Shown here: in pieces, positions 26,509 to 35,096 of the stretch
Numbering within the stretch: the stretch's first letter is position 1
How the letters are laid out: each line of letters opens with the position of its first letter
Source: CAWFKW01 sp963816535
Lineage (GTDB): Bacteria > Bacteroidota > Ignavibacteria > Tepidaquicellales > OLB5
Direction of reading: 5' to 3'
Length of the DNA stretch: 64,000 nt
Assembly (NCBI GenBank): GCA_963816535.1
Contig: CAWFKW010000003.1
Location: 434,001 to 498,000 of the forward strand
Position numbers and translations under genes: made by a program
Notes under the pieces: generated by a model
Seen by the model: only the letters and a program-made list of their open reading frames with translations
Databases searched by the model: none
Told to the model about the DNA's origin: nothing

Positions 26509-26658
26509 CGAATATCGAAATACGAAACAAAAACGAATATCGAAACACGAAATAAAAACGAATATCGAAACACGAAATAAAAACAAATATCGAAACACGA
26601 AACAAAAACAAATATCGAAACACGAAACAAAAACAAATATCGAAATACGAAATAAAAA
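26509..26658 (+). repeat. 25-bp minisatellite, six full copies
   Basis: Six tandem 25-base units of the form (C)GAATATCGAAACACGAAA(T/C)AAAAA occupy 26509-26658, with a degenerate seventh copy to about 26682. Differences are confined to a few positions (CGAAT versus CAAAT, CACG versus TACG, AAT versus AAC). Each unit contains three seven-base pieces (for example TCGAATA, TCGAAAT, ACGAAAC). The array lies 40 bases after the cytochrome stop. Confidence 0.92.
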
Positions 26659-26715
26659 CGAATATTAATCGAATACGAAAATCAGATAATAAAGAAAACT
26701 AAAGAAGAAACCTAG

Positions 26716-26735
26716 ATTCCCGCTTTCGCGGGAAT
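26716..26735. repeat. REP-like palindrome
   Basis: ATTCCCGC-TTTC-GCGGGAAT, an eight-base perfect stem followed by GACAAA. The same GCGGGAATGACAAA tail recurs at about 32047-32060. It lies 20 bases before the CADD-like start codon. Confidence 0.7.
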
Positions 26736-26755
26736 GACAAAGAGGAGCATATAAC

Positions 26756-27433
26756 ATGTTATCAAAAGAACAATTCTTATCAGCTATAGATAAAATACTT
26801 GCCGAGCGAAGTATTTTAAAACATCCGTTCTATCAAAAGTGGAACGAGGGGAAGCTTTCACTTGGCGATCTGCAGGAATACGCGAAGCAGTATTACCATT
26901 TTGTACAGAACTTCCCGATGTTTGTAAGCGCGGTACACTCAAATTGTCCGTACCCCGCGATTCGCAAGATGCTTGTGGAAAATTTAGCCGATGAAGACGG
27001 TTATAAGAGCAAGGTAGACGACCATCCCACACTGTGGCTGAACTTTTGCAAAGGGCTGGGAATTTCCGAGAAAGATATGAGCGCCGCCGAACCGAACAAT
27101 GCCGTGCGAAATATGGTAGACGGTTTTTATTCGCTTTGCCGTTCTTCTGATTTCAGAATTGGGCTTGCGGCTTTGCTTGGCTACGAAAAGCAGATACCAG
27201 AGGTTGCAAAAGTGAAGATCGAGGGGCTGAAGAAACATTATAAAATTGATTCTAAGAAAGCTATCGAGTTCTTTTCGGTTCACGAGGAAGCTGACGTATA
27301 TCACAGTAAGGCTGAATCGGAAGCGCTGCTGAGAAGCTGCGTAACCGAGCAGGAACAGTCCCGCGCGCTGCAGGCTATCGATAAAGCCGCCGGATATTAC
27401 TGGAGGATGCTGGACGGGCTTAATGTTAACTAA
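26756..27433 (+). CDS. CADD-like di-metal protein, probable self-sacrificing pABA synthase
   Basis: The 225-residue all-helical protein belongs to the TenA/PqqC-like haem-oxygenase-fold family and resembles Chlamydia CADD. CADD makes the p-aminobenzoate part of folate from its own tyrosine. Key features are present: the tyrosine in HPFYQKW (Tyr26, matching CADD Tyr27), and likely metal ligands Glu80, His90, Glu144, His176, Asp180 and His183 (last three in SVHEEADVYH). The loop between Glu80 and His90 is longer than in CADD. Other folate genes are not nearby. A PqqC-type or thiaminase-like role is less likely because of the EEAD.H signature. The start is preceded by AAGAGGAG. Confidence 0.82.
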   Translation: MLSKEQFLSAIDKILAERSILKHPFYQKWNEGKLSLGDLQEYAKQYYHFVQNFPMFVSAVHSNCPYPAIRKMLVENLADEDGYKSKVDDHPTLWLNFCKGLGISEKDMSAAEPNNAVRNMVDGFYSLCRSSDFRIGLAALLGYEKQIPEVAKVKIEGLKKHYKIDSKKAIEFFSVHEEADVYHSKAESEALLRSCVTEQEQSRALQAIDKAAGYYWRMLDGLNVN

Positions 27434-27510
27434 CCGTGAACGGAGAGTTTTTTATTGAACCGGGAAAATTTAGGCGGGCGCGATTGATTCTGAAGAAAGT
27501 CTAAATATAA

Positions 27511-29628
27511 ATGGACCGTAAATCTTACAACCTCATACTGAGCATTTTTGCGGCGCTTGCCGCATTTATTGTGTATATACTTACGCTGGCTCCATCGGTA
27601 TGGTTCATTGATGCAGGCGAACTAACCACTGTAGCCGCTACATTGGGCATAGCGCATCCGACAGGCTATCCTCTCTTTACCATAATCGGGCATATTTTTA
27701 CTCTTCTTCCGTTTTCCCCAAGCGTTGTATACAAGATGAACGCAATGAGCGCATTTTTCTGTTCGCTCGGGGTATTGTCGTTTTTTTTCCTGATGAAGCT
27801 AATGGTCTCAAAGAAGGAAAATTATTCGCCTGCAGTCGCGCAAAAGAAAGGCCAGAGCCAAAAGCCCGCAGCGCCGGCAAAACCGGTCCAGCTTCCGGAA
27901 GTTATCAGATACGGCATAGTGATTTTTTCTTCCCTCATTCTGGCATTTTCGCAAACATACTGGGATACCGCCACCGCAGTTGAAGTATATCCTCTTCATT
28001 GTTTCCTTGTTATAACTCTTATGTTTGTATTCCTGAAAGCGATAATCGAAACCAAAATTGGAAAAGAAACAGGCGGCTCATTTGTGAAAGAAAACAGGGG
28101 ATACCTGCTTTTTGCGTTTCTTCTGGGATTATCGTTTACAAACCACATGACAACCATATTGCTTGCCCCTGCATGCCTCACTCTGTTCTTTGTTACCAAC
28201 TATAAAGATAAGAAACGCATGATAAAGCTGCTGGGATATATGTCAGTGTGTTTTATAATTTCTTTATCGCTTTACCTGTACCTGCCGATCCGCGCAAACA
28301 TGAAACCTACTCTTATTTGGGGCAACCCTTACAACCTCGAGAGATTTATATGGCATTTTACCGCTAAGCAATTTACGGTTTGGATATTCAGCGCGCAGGG
28401 TTCTGTGCCGGTATTTCTTTTGTTATTAGGTTCGGCCCTTGTTCTTTCCGTTACGGGATTGCTTAAACAAAAGACCATCAACCAATATTTTCATTTCGGG
28501 GCATTCCTGGTTGTCGGGGTTTTAAGTTACCTGTTTTTATCATCGGCAAACAAATCAATATCGGACCAGTTCATAAAATTTACCGGCTCTCTTGGCTCTG
28601 AATACGGAACAGGCGTAATAATTCTCTCGATGATCGGAGTTTACAGGCTTTCGAAATATAACATTACTATATATTATTTCACACTTCTCACTTTCTTTGG
28701 ATGTTTGCTTTATTCCGTGAACTATGATATACATGATATAGATTCCTACTTCCTTCTTTCATATATAACCATTGTAATTTGGATAGGCTTTGGGGCTCTT
28801 TTAATAGCTGAGAGAATTGTCGCAAGCCTAAAAACCCACGGAGCCCAGACAGCATTTGCCGCCGTTTTATTCTTAGCGGCGCTGATTCCTTTAAAAACAA
28901 ACTGGAACAGCGACGATAAGAGCAAAGATTACAGCGTGAAAGAGTTCACAATGAATAATTTTAGGAACATCGAGCCCAACAGCATAGTGATCACAACTCA
29001 ATGGGACTTCTGGGTATCTGCAAGCTGGTATTATAAATACGTTATGAATATGCGGCCGGATATTATAGTAATTGACAGGGAACTGCTGAGAAGAAGCTGG
29101 TATTTTACGTTCCTGGAAAGGAATTACCCGGAAATTTACAACAATTCAAGGCCCGAAATTGAGAAGTTCCTTGTCTTGCTCGATAGGTTTGAACACAATC
29201 TTCCGTACGACGTTAACTCAATAAACAAATATTACGCCGATATGCTTACAAGTATTGTTACAAACAATCCCGGCAGAAAAATTTACGAGACATGGGAGAT
29301 ACCTCAAAACAGGAACGAGCCTTTTGCGACCGGTTACCTTAGGGTCCCTGATGGCTTGCTGCTCAGGCTGATGAAACCCGAAGAAGTGAAGGACAATTAT
29401 ATACCGGACTATAAGACATACGATTTTCAGTTCACGCCGACAACGCAGGACGATTACTATCACAAAACTATTATGGGCTCTTATTCGATGATGCTGACAA
29501 GATCGGCTAACATCCTGATAGCAGCCGGGCGCACTGAAGAGGCAAAAAAATATCTTGACCTTGCCCTGCTGGCAGAACCAAATTACCAGCTTGCAATCGA
29601 CGCTAAAAAGAAGAATAACCTGCAATAA
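27511..29628 (+). CDS. DUF2723 multi-membrane-spanning protein (GT-C-like)
   Basis: The 705-residue protein has about twelve membrane segments. The first part carries the DUF2723 signature FIDAGELTTVAATLGIAHPTGYPLF (from about residue 31), which includes an acidic residue in the first periplasmic loop, as in GT-C glycosyltransferases. The second half is a soluble region (from about 480) with SIVITTQWDFWVSASWYYKY and a short TPR-like end (TEEAKKYLDLALLAEPNYQL). DUF2723 proteins are predicted protein O-mannosyltransferase-like enzymes of Bacteroidota. The next gene begins three bases after the stop, so the two share a transcript. Confidence 0.88.
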   Translation: MDRKSYNLILSIFAALAAFIVYILTLAPSVWFIDAGELTTVAATLGIAHPTGYPLFTIIGHIFTLLPFSPSVVYKMNAMSAFFCSLGVLSFFFLMKLMVSKKENYSPAVAQKKGQSQKPAAPAKPVQLPEVIRYGIVIFSSLILAFSQTYWDTATAVEVYPLHCFLVITLMFVFLKAIIETKIGKETGGSFVKENRGYLLFAFLLGLSFTNHMTTILLAPACLTLFFVTNYKDKKRMIKLLGYMSVCFIISLSLYLYLPIRANMKPTLIWGNPYNLERFIWHFTAKQFTVWIFSAQGSVPVFLLLLGSALVLSVTGLLKQKTINQYFHFGAFLVVGVLSYLFLSSANKSISDQFIKFTGSLGSEYGTGVIILSMIGVYRLSKYNITIYYFTLLTFFGCLLYSVNYDIHDIDSYFLLSYITIVIWIGFGALLIAERIVASLKTHGAQTAFAAVLFLAALIPLKTNWNSDDKSKDYSVKEFTMNNFRNIEPNSIVITTQWDFWVSASWYYKYVMNMRPDIIVIDRELLRRSWYFTFLERNYPEIYNNSRPEIEKFLVLLDRFEHNLPYDVNSINKYYADMLTSIVTNNPGRKIYETWEIPQNRNEPFATGYLRVPDGLLLRLMKPEEVKDNYIPDYKTYDFQFTPTTQDDYYHKTIMGSYSMMLTRSANILIAAGRTEEAKKYLDLALLAEPNYQLAIDAKKKNNLQ

Positions 29629-29631
29629 CCT

Positions 29632-31068
29632 GTGTTTTACGTCGAAAAAATAATTTTCATAATTTTGTTCATTCTTTTTATGATATTTCTTTCTGGGAAG
29701 TTATTTGCCCAGGAGGATACATTATCAAAATTCCTCGAAAAAAACTCGCTTGCCGTAGACACTCTTAAGCTAAGAGTCAGGGATGTGGTCATATCAGGAA
29801 ACGAGATAACTAGAGATAACGTAATATTGCGCGAGATGTCTTTAAAACGCGACAGCCTGTTCACGCTTGCAAAATATACCAACGACCTGAAAAATATTTA
29901 TAACCTTGGATTGTTTGCCCGGGTTGAGATATTGCCTGTGCCCGTTAAAGATAAACAAATACTGCTTGACGTGGATGTAAACGAGCGGTGGTACATATTG
30001 CCGCTCCCTACAGGCGGCGTGGACGACGGCGAATACTGGAAAAAACTGTGGCTGGCGCTGAACCTGAGGTGGGATAACTTCAGGGGTCGGAATGAGACGC
30101 TAAGCTTTTACGGGAGGGTTTTTTACAATCCCTCAGTCAGCTTTTCTTATTCAGTTCCCTGGATCGGCGAGAAGCTCCACCTGTTCTCAGCTATAAGCGC
30201 AGGATATTCAAAGTCCAGGAACCAGAGCCTGATCGCTGTCGGCAGAGAGAATGAAGGAACCGCGCTGCAGTATAATGACAACAATTACGACAATTATACT
30301 TTTAACGCTTCGCTTACGGTCGGCAAATACCTGGACCATGATTTTTCGGTTTACACAGATGTCGGATATAATTACCTCAGAGTTTCACAATATGCCCCCG
30401 GAAGAACGATAAACCAATCCGGAAAAGACAAGTATATGACCGTGGGAATTGGCGCGACATACGATTCAAGAGATATAAGGGAGTACGCCACCAAAGGATA
30501 TTACGTAAACACTTCTTATTCAAGGTTCGGGCAGATCGATAATAAAATAAATTTCGGGAGGTATTCGCTTGAAGCGCAAAGCTTCATTCCGTTTAATATC
30601 ACAAAGAGCTACTATGTTACATTAGCTTCCCGGGTTTATTCAAGCCTGGCAATCGGGCATGAGATCCCGGTATACAATCACGAGTTCCTTGGATACAGCG
30701 AAAACTACGTGCGCGGCTGGCGCGGAATAGCTTATGAGGGCGAGGACATGCTGACACTGTTCGATGAGCTGAGAATTCCGATAATCAGCCCTCGTTACAT
30801 TAAAGCTTCGAAAATTGCTATACTGCGGGATATACCTATTGTAAAGAACTTTGACCTGAGGCACGGATTGTATTTCACTGTCATCTACGATGTAGGCACA
30901 GTATTCGACCATGACGACAAGATACATGACAGGAAATTTCAATCCGGGACTGGCATCGGGCTGGATTTTGTGGCTCCGCTCGGATATATGATACGCGGCG
31001 AATGGGATTTCAGGCTTGGCAAACCGATGGTAGGACAGCTTACGCTTAGCTTAAGCGCAAAATTTTAG
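29632..31068 (+). CDS. Omp85-type outer-membrane protein with one POTRA domain
   Basis: The start is a GTG three bases after the DUF2723 stop. The 478-residue protein has a signal peptide (cleaved after about LFAQ), one POTRA domain (residues 45-115; LRVRDVVISGNEITRDNVI) and a 16-strand-type barrel ending LTLSLSAKF with a terminal phenylalanine. The segment HEFLGYSENYVRGWRG is typical of the lid-loop region of the family. Proteins of this architecture are associated with transport or lipid/protein insertion at the outer membrane. It differs from the longer BamA-like gene at 2177-3972. Confidence 0.85.
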   Translation: MFYVEKIIFIILFILFMIFLSGKLFAQEDTLSKFLEKNSLAVDTLKLRVRDVVISGNEITRDNVILREMSLKRDSLFTLAKYTNDLKNIYNLGLFARVEILPVPVKDKQILLDVDVNERWYILPLPTGGVDDGEYWKKLWLALNLRWDNFRGRNETLSFYGRVFYNPSVSFSYSVPWIGEKLHLFSAISAGYSKSRNQSLIAVGRENEGTALQYNDNNYDNYTFNASLTVGKYLDHDFSVYTDVGYNYLRVSQYAPGRTINQSGKDKYMTVGIGATYDSRDIREYATKGYYVNTSYSRFGQIDNKINFGRYSLEAQSFIPFNITKSYYVTLASRVYSSLAIGHEIPVYNHEFLGYSENYVRGWRGIAYEGEDMLTLFDELRIPIISPRYIKASKIAILRDIPIVKNFDLRHGLYFTVIYDVGTVFDHDDKIHDRKFQSGTGIGLDFVAPLGYMIRGEWDFRLGKPMVGQLTLSLSAKF

Positions 31069-31086
31069 AGTTTTTAAAACGCCTCT

Positions 31087-31114
31087 GTAGGTGTCAGGCA
31101 TGCCTGACACCTAC
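31087..31114. repeat. Perfect 28-bp palindrome
   Basis: GTAGGTGTCAGGCA is followed directly by its exact reverse complement, giving 28 bases without mismatch or loop. It lies 19 bases after the Omp85 stop. A T-rich stretch follows at 31117-31128, so it could act as a terminator or be a REP element. Confidence 0.85.
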
Positions 31115-31143
31115 TAATATATTTTTATTAACAGGCCTTAACT

Positions 31144-31167
31144 CATCTCCCCTGACAGGGGGAGATG
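31144..31167. repeat. REP-like hairpin upstream of rsmE
   Basis: CATCTCCCC-TGACA-GGGGGAGATG followed by CAGAGAGGGTGTGA. It is a common intergenic hairpin type. It is 49 bases upstream of the rsmE start. Confidence 0.7.
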
Positions 31168-31215
31168 CAGAGAGGGTGTGAGCTAAAAAGATAACGCTCG
31201 CAATTAATCATAATT

Positions 31216-31923
31216 ATGGAACATTACTACACCCCCAAAATATACATCAGCGCCTCATCGCTGGTGATGGTTGATGATGAAGCCCGTCATTTAGCCAGGT
31301 CGATTCGGAAAAAGGCCGGTGAAAAAATTTTCGTTACCGACGGCGAGGGTAATTTATACTCCTGCTCAATAGATAAATTGGCGAAAGACAGAATTGAATG
31401 TAATATTTTAGGCAGGAGATTCAGGGCAAACGAACCGGAAATTGAAGTTACGCTTTACATGAGCCTTCTGAAGAACCCTGACCGTTTTGAATTTGCAATT
31501 GAAAAGTCGGTTGAACTGGGCGTTATGGCGATTCAGCCCATTGTAACCGGGCATGTGATAAATAAAGAAAGGAAGAAGACCGAGAGGTGGCAGTCGATAG
31601 CGCTTGCCGCCATGAAGCAGTCGCAGAGATGCATTTTACCTGAAGTTAAATCCCCTGTCGCATTTGAAGAAGCGCTAACGAATTGCGGTAATTCTATAAA
31701 ACTTGTTGCGCATGAAAAAGAAAACGATTTCGGATTACGAATTGGCGATTGCGGAATAGAAAAATCAAACGCCGTTGCATTATTCATAGGACCGGAAGGC
31801 GGGTTTAGCGACGGAGAAGTGACCTTAGCTCTTGATAATGGCTTCAAATTAATTACTCTTGGCAAGAGAAAATTCAGGAGCGAGACAGCGGCAATGGCGG
31901 CTCTTAGCAAGATTTTGTTGTGA
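31216..31923 (+). CDS. rsmE: 16S rRNA (uracil1498-N3)-methyltransferase
   Basis: RsmE methylates N3 of U1498 in helix 44 of 16S rRNA. The 235-residue protein has the N-terminal PUA-like region (about 1-70) and the SPOUT knot with FIGPEGGFSDGEV and GKRKFRSETAAMAAL, which form the S-adenosylmethionine pocket. Between VAHEKE and NAVALF it carries an odd segment NDFGLRIGDCGIEKS, encoded by five heptamers of the dispersed repeat family (31725-31759) in the reverse orientation. The frame is intact, so the insertion is tolerated in a surface loop just before the knot. The start follows AATTATGG after a weak ribosome-binding site. Confidence 0.94.
   Translation: MEHYYTPKIYISASSLVMVDDEARHLARSIRKKAGEKIFVTDGEGNLYSCSIDKLAKDRIECNILGRRFRANEPEIEVTLYMSLLKNPDRFEFAIEKSVELGVMAIQPIVTGHVINKERKKTERWQSIALAAMKQSQRCILPEVKSPVAFEEALTNCGNSIKLVAHEKENDFGLRIGDCGIEKSNAVALFIGPEGGFSDGEVTLALDNGFKLITLGKRKFRSETAAMAALSKILL
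31725..31759 (-). repeat. Heptamer repeat array inside rsmE
   Basis: Read on the minus strand, the units are CTATTCC, GCAATCG, CCAATTC, GTAATCC and GAAATCG, the same NNAATCN register and prefixes (GC, CC, GT, GA) as the intergenic array at 7777-7811. It encodes about 12 residues of RsmE. Confidence 0.75.
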
Positions 31924-32072
31924 TATTACAATAGTTTGCATAAATTAGATTACCCAAAAACCATTGCAACTATATTTGATATAATCTATATTTGAAGATT
32001 ATTTATAAAAAACTAATACCTGCATCCTTGCCGTAGTCAAAGGTGCGGGAATGACAAAATAACCGGACAATT

Positions 32073-33080
32073 ATGCCTGAAGTACTTGTAGACGTTCAAA
32101 ACCTGAAGAAATATTTCCCCATAAAGAGAGGGATTTTTTCAAAGACAATTGGCAATGTAAAAGCTGTAGATGATGTATCGTTTAAGATCAACAAAGGCGA
32201 AACGCTGGGCCTTGTTGGTGAATCCGGCTGCGGAAAAACTACAATAGGCAGAACTATACTGAGGCTGATAGAGCCAACAGGGGGCAAAGTCCTGTTCGAA
32301 GGTAAAGACGTTACCACAATGGATGGCAAGGCTCTTAAACAGGTGCGCAAGGATATGCAGATCATTTTCCAGGACCCGTATTCTTCGTTAAATCCGCGTA
32401 TGACCGTGGGCGGGATGATAACCGAGATACTTAAGTACCACGATCTTGCAGAAGGAGAAGCCGCAGAAAAACGGGTGCTTGAGATACTGGATAAAGTCGG
32501 ACTTTCAAAACTGCACGCAAGAAGGTACCCGCATGAATTTTCAGGCGGCCAGAGACAGAGAATTGGCATTGCCCGCGCTCTATCGGTTGAACCAAAGTTT
32601 ATAGTCTGCGATGAGCCTGTATCGGCATTGGACGTATCTATTCAATCGCAAATAATAAATCTGCTTCAGGACCTGCAGAAAGAACTTGGACTTACTTACT
32701 TATTTATTTCGCATGACCTTTCGGTTGTAGAGCATATCAGCGACAGGGTTGCGGTTATGTATTTGGGGCAATTGGTTGAAGTTGCAGAGTGCAAAGAGCT
32801 TTACGCAAACATCAAACATCCGTATTCCGAAGCGTTGTTATCGGCGGTTCCGGTTCCGGATCCGCGCCATAAGAGAGCCAGGATAATATTAACAGGAGAT
32901 GTGCCTTCTCCTGCAAATGTTCCGACCGGCTGCTATTTCCACCCCCGCTGTCCTAAAATAATTAAAGGTCAATGCGAGCATATCGAGCCGGTATTGGCTC
33001 AGCTTAATCAAACCACGCATGAAGTGAAGTGCCTGATATATCCTGAGAGCTATCCTGCAAGCGAGGTTAAAGCGGCATAA
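32073..33080 (+). CDS. Oligopeptide/dipeptide ABC transporter ATP-binding protein (OppF/DppF type)
   Basis: This 335-residue ATPase powers peptide import. Walker A is GESGCGKTT (49-57), the signature is FSGGQRQRIGIARAL, Walker B ends in CDEPVSALD, and the H-loop is FISHDLSV. The C-terminal oligopeptide-transporter extension (HPYSEALLSAVPVPDP ... GCYFHPRCP) carries the Cys pair of the iron-sulfur-like OppF/DppF tail. No permease, binding protein or OppD-type partner is adjacent, so the rest of the transporter must lie elsewhere. A strong terminator follows. Confidence 0.93.
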   Translation: MPEVLVDVQNLKKYFPIKRGIFSKTIGNVKAVDDVSFKINKGETLGLVGESGCGKTTIGRTILRLIEPTGGKVLFEGKDVTTMDGKALKQVRKDMQIIFQDPYSSLNPRMTVGGMITEILKYHDLAEGEAAEKRVLEILDKVGLSKLHARRYPHEFSGGQRQRIGIARALSVEPKFIVCDEPVSALDVSIQSQIINLLQDLQKELGLTYLFISHDLSVVEHISDRVAVMYLGQLVEVAECKELYANIKHPYSEALLSAVPVPDPRHKRARIILTGDVPSPANVPTGCYFHPRCPKIIKGQCEHIEPVLAQLNQTTHEVKCLIYPESYPASEVKAA

Positions 33081-33109
33081 AAGTTTAGGGCGCTTTTTAT
33101 CAAAGTATA

Positions 33110-33146
33110 AAACAAGAAAGACGTTCTATGAACGTCTTTCTTGTTT
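33110..33146. terminator. Bidirectional intrinsic terminator
   Basis: A 17-base perfect stem (AAACAAGAAAGACGTTC and its complement) around a TAT loop, between the convergent ABC ATPase and M14 peptidase genes. It touches the stop of the latter. Confidence 0.9.
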
Positions 33147-35031
33147 ATTTAATGAACACGAGTTTTCGGTTTTCGGTAACGGCGTCAGTTCTGAAACTCA
33201 GAAAGTAAACGCCGCTGGATAGATTTGAAGCGTTAAATACAACTTCATGAGCGCCGCCTGTCACAAATCCATTTAACAAGGTCGCAACCAGCCGGCCGGC
33301 CAAATCATAGATTCTAATCGACACGTTTCCCGGTCTTGGAAGCTCAAATCTCACTTTAGTTGATGGATTAAACGGATTCGGGCATACGCTGAGAGAAAAT
33401 TCGGATGGGGTTTGACTGTTAATTATTCCTATTGGGTTACAATTATTCATTGGGCTGAAACGGACAGCATCCGCTATTACGTATCCATCTGTGCCGCCGG
33501 TTTGCAAAAGTACGCTTCCGGGACTACCTGGCGCAAAATGAAATATGCCTGCCGAAACCCATTCAGAGCCGCGTGTTCTTTGACTGATAATAGTATCTTT
33601 CGTTCCCCCGCTATAAGTTATTCTCACCGGTACATTATCAGCCCTTGCTGAATCAGATGTCCACCTCAAAAATACTTCATAATCCCCTTCCTGCGGAAAT
33701 ACCGGCGTATATTGGACAGATTTATCGCCCTGCCCTGAATTATTATTATGTACGTAATTTATTCCCCAATAACCAGCGTAATAAGCGCTTGCAATCCAGC
33801 TTCCTGTAATTTGTACGCCATTTAGCGTATCGGTATTATCAAGTATTATGTCGCCCTGCTTTAAAACATTACCCAGGTAATCATTCATTCCTTTTGCAAG
33901 GGTTACGCCGTTGTATGTGTATAATGGTATTGTCCACTCAGCTCCGTCGGTTCTGTTGACCCAGCCTGTTTCAAGTCCGACAGAAAAATCAATATTTGCA
34001 TACATTGAGTCAACCCACCGCTGTGAAGTCTGACCGTCGGTCAGGTACAGAGTTTGTCTGTCATAGTTGTAACCTCCGTTTTCCAGAAGCAACTTCCGGT
34101 AGAAGTCCAGATTAGCTGACTTAATTCCGGATGAATATATAGAATAGAAAAATATGGGAGTACTGTCTCCCGGAAAAGGATCGTGGCTATCCAGGAATAC
34201 TTTCAACGGATTATGCAGAACCGACTCCGCGATTCTTTGTTTTACGGCTATCACAGCGGGCCAGTATGAGGGCGAGTCCCAATCACGGTTAAAATCAACG
34301 GGCAGCTGATCCTTCCCTGTGCCGCCAATTGCGGCGTTATCCACATCCATAACAGGAACAACATAAATTATCGCTCTTCGTCTCAATTTGTCGGCATGGG
34401 GGTCGGACGAAAGTAAAAATCTTACAAAACCGTCTACTACGTAATTTGAGTGAGATTCCATTGCATGGTTTCGCCCAAGAACCCATACAAGATATTTACC
34501 GGTATCGGGCACGCACGGCTCAGTTATACGAATGAGCTTAACATTCCTGCCGCCGAAGCTTACGGCAATATCGGAAACCTGCGCAAACTGGGATGATGCG
34601 GCGAAATTTGCCAGACTCAACAGGTCGGAATACACATAAGGGTATCCCGATGAAAAATAGACAGAATTTAAATTGTATGTATGAGTATACTCCTTAGAAT
34701 CGCCTGAAAACACACCGCGAAATCTATACCATGTAACCTTGTCGTAACTGTAAGCGGCAAGTACCGGAACAAATGACTGATCGGTATATTGAACCTGAAC
34801 TTTGAGCGGCTGCGACGGATTAAATCCATATATCCTGCAATAAAAAACAACGTTGTGGACATCGCCGGGGCGCAGGTTCGATTTGATTTTTATTGTGTTC
34901 GCTGGGTTATTTATGGAAATGACGCGGGCGTTTGCCCCTTCGAAAGAAGTATCAACGGCTATCTGGCTAAAAACCTGCCGCGAAAAAAACCAGAGCAGAA
35001 TTACCGAATAATATATTTTGAATAATGACAT
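33145..35031 (-). CDS. Exported M14 zinc carboxypeptidase with golvesin-like and T9SS sorting domains
   Basis: The 628-residue protein has a signal peptide (cleaved near FSQ, residue 23) and an N-terminal beta domain (25-165). The M14 peptidase domain follows, with zinc ligands His189 and Glu192 in NHAMESHSN and His283 in LDSHDP, substrate-binding Arg249 in FNRDW, and the catalytic Glu354 in VGLETGW. Then comes a golvesin/Xly-type domain (about 400-535; QEGDYEVFLRWTSD) and a T9SS type A domain (VCPNPFNPSTKVRFEL ... SGVYFLSFR). It is probably secreted and acts on peptides or peptidoglycan fragments. The neighbour at 35097-35570 is also a peptidase. Confidence 0.9.
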   Translation of the reverse strand: MSLFKIYYSVILLWFFSRQVFSQIAVDTSFEGANARVISINNPANTIKIKSNLRPGDVHNVVFYCRIYGFNPSQPLKVQVQYTDQSFVPVLAAYSYDKVTWYRFRGVFSGDSKEYTHTYNLNSVYFSSGYPYVYSDLLSLANFAASSQFAQVSDIAVSFGGRNVKLIRITEPCVPDTGKYLVWVLGRNHAMESHSNYVVDGFVRFLLSSDPHADKLRRRAIIYVVPVMDVDNAAIGGTGKDQLPVDFNRDWDSPSYWPAVIAVKQRIAESVLHNPLKVFLDSHDPFPGDSTPIFFYSIYSSGIKSANLDFYRKLLLENGGYNYDRQTLYLTDGQTSQRWVDSMYANIDFSVGLETGWVNRTDGAEWTIPLYTYNGVTLAKGMNDYLGNVLKQGDIILDNTDTLNGVQITGSWIASAYYAGYWGINYVHNNNSGQGDKSVQYTPVFPQEGDYEVFLRWTSDSARADNVPVRITYSGGTKDTIISQRTRGSEWVSAGIFHFAPGSPGSVLLQTGGTDGYVIADAVRFSPMNNCNPIGIINSQTPSEFSLSVCPNPFNPSTKVRFELPRPGNVSIRIYDLAGRLVATLLNGFVTGGAHEVVFNASNLSSGVYFLSFRTDAVTENRKLVFIK

Positions 35032-35096
35032 TAATTCAAACCATTGTAAAACCCGCTTAACTCAATTTAAAAAGGTATCCGGCTATGATATTATTT

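Noticed and set aside
26509..26682. Possible CRISPR array
   Set aside because: The units are contiguous 25-base tandem repeats without unique spacers, and no cas genes are present.
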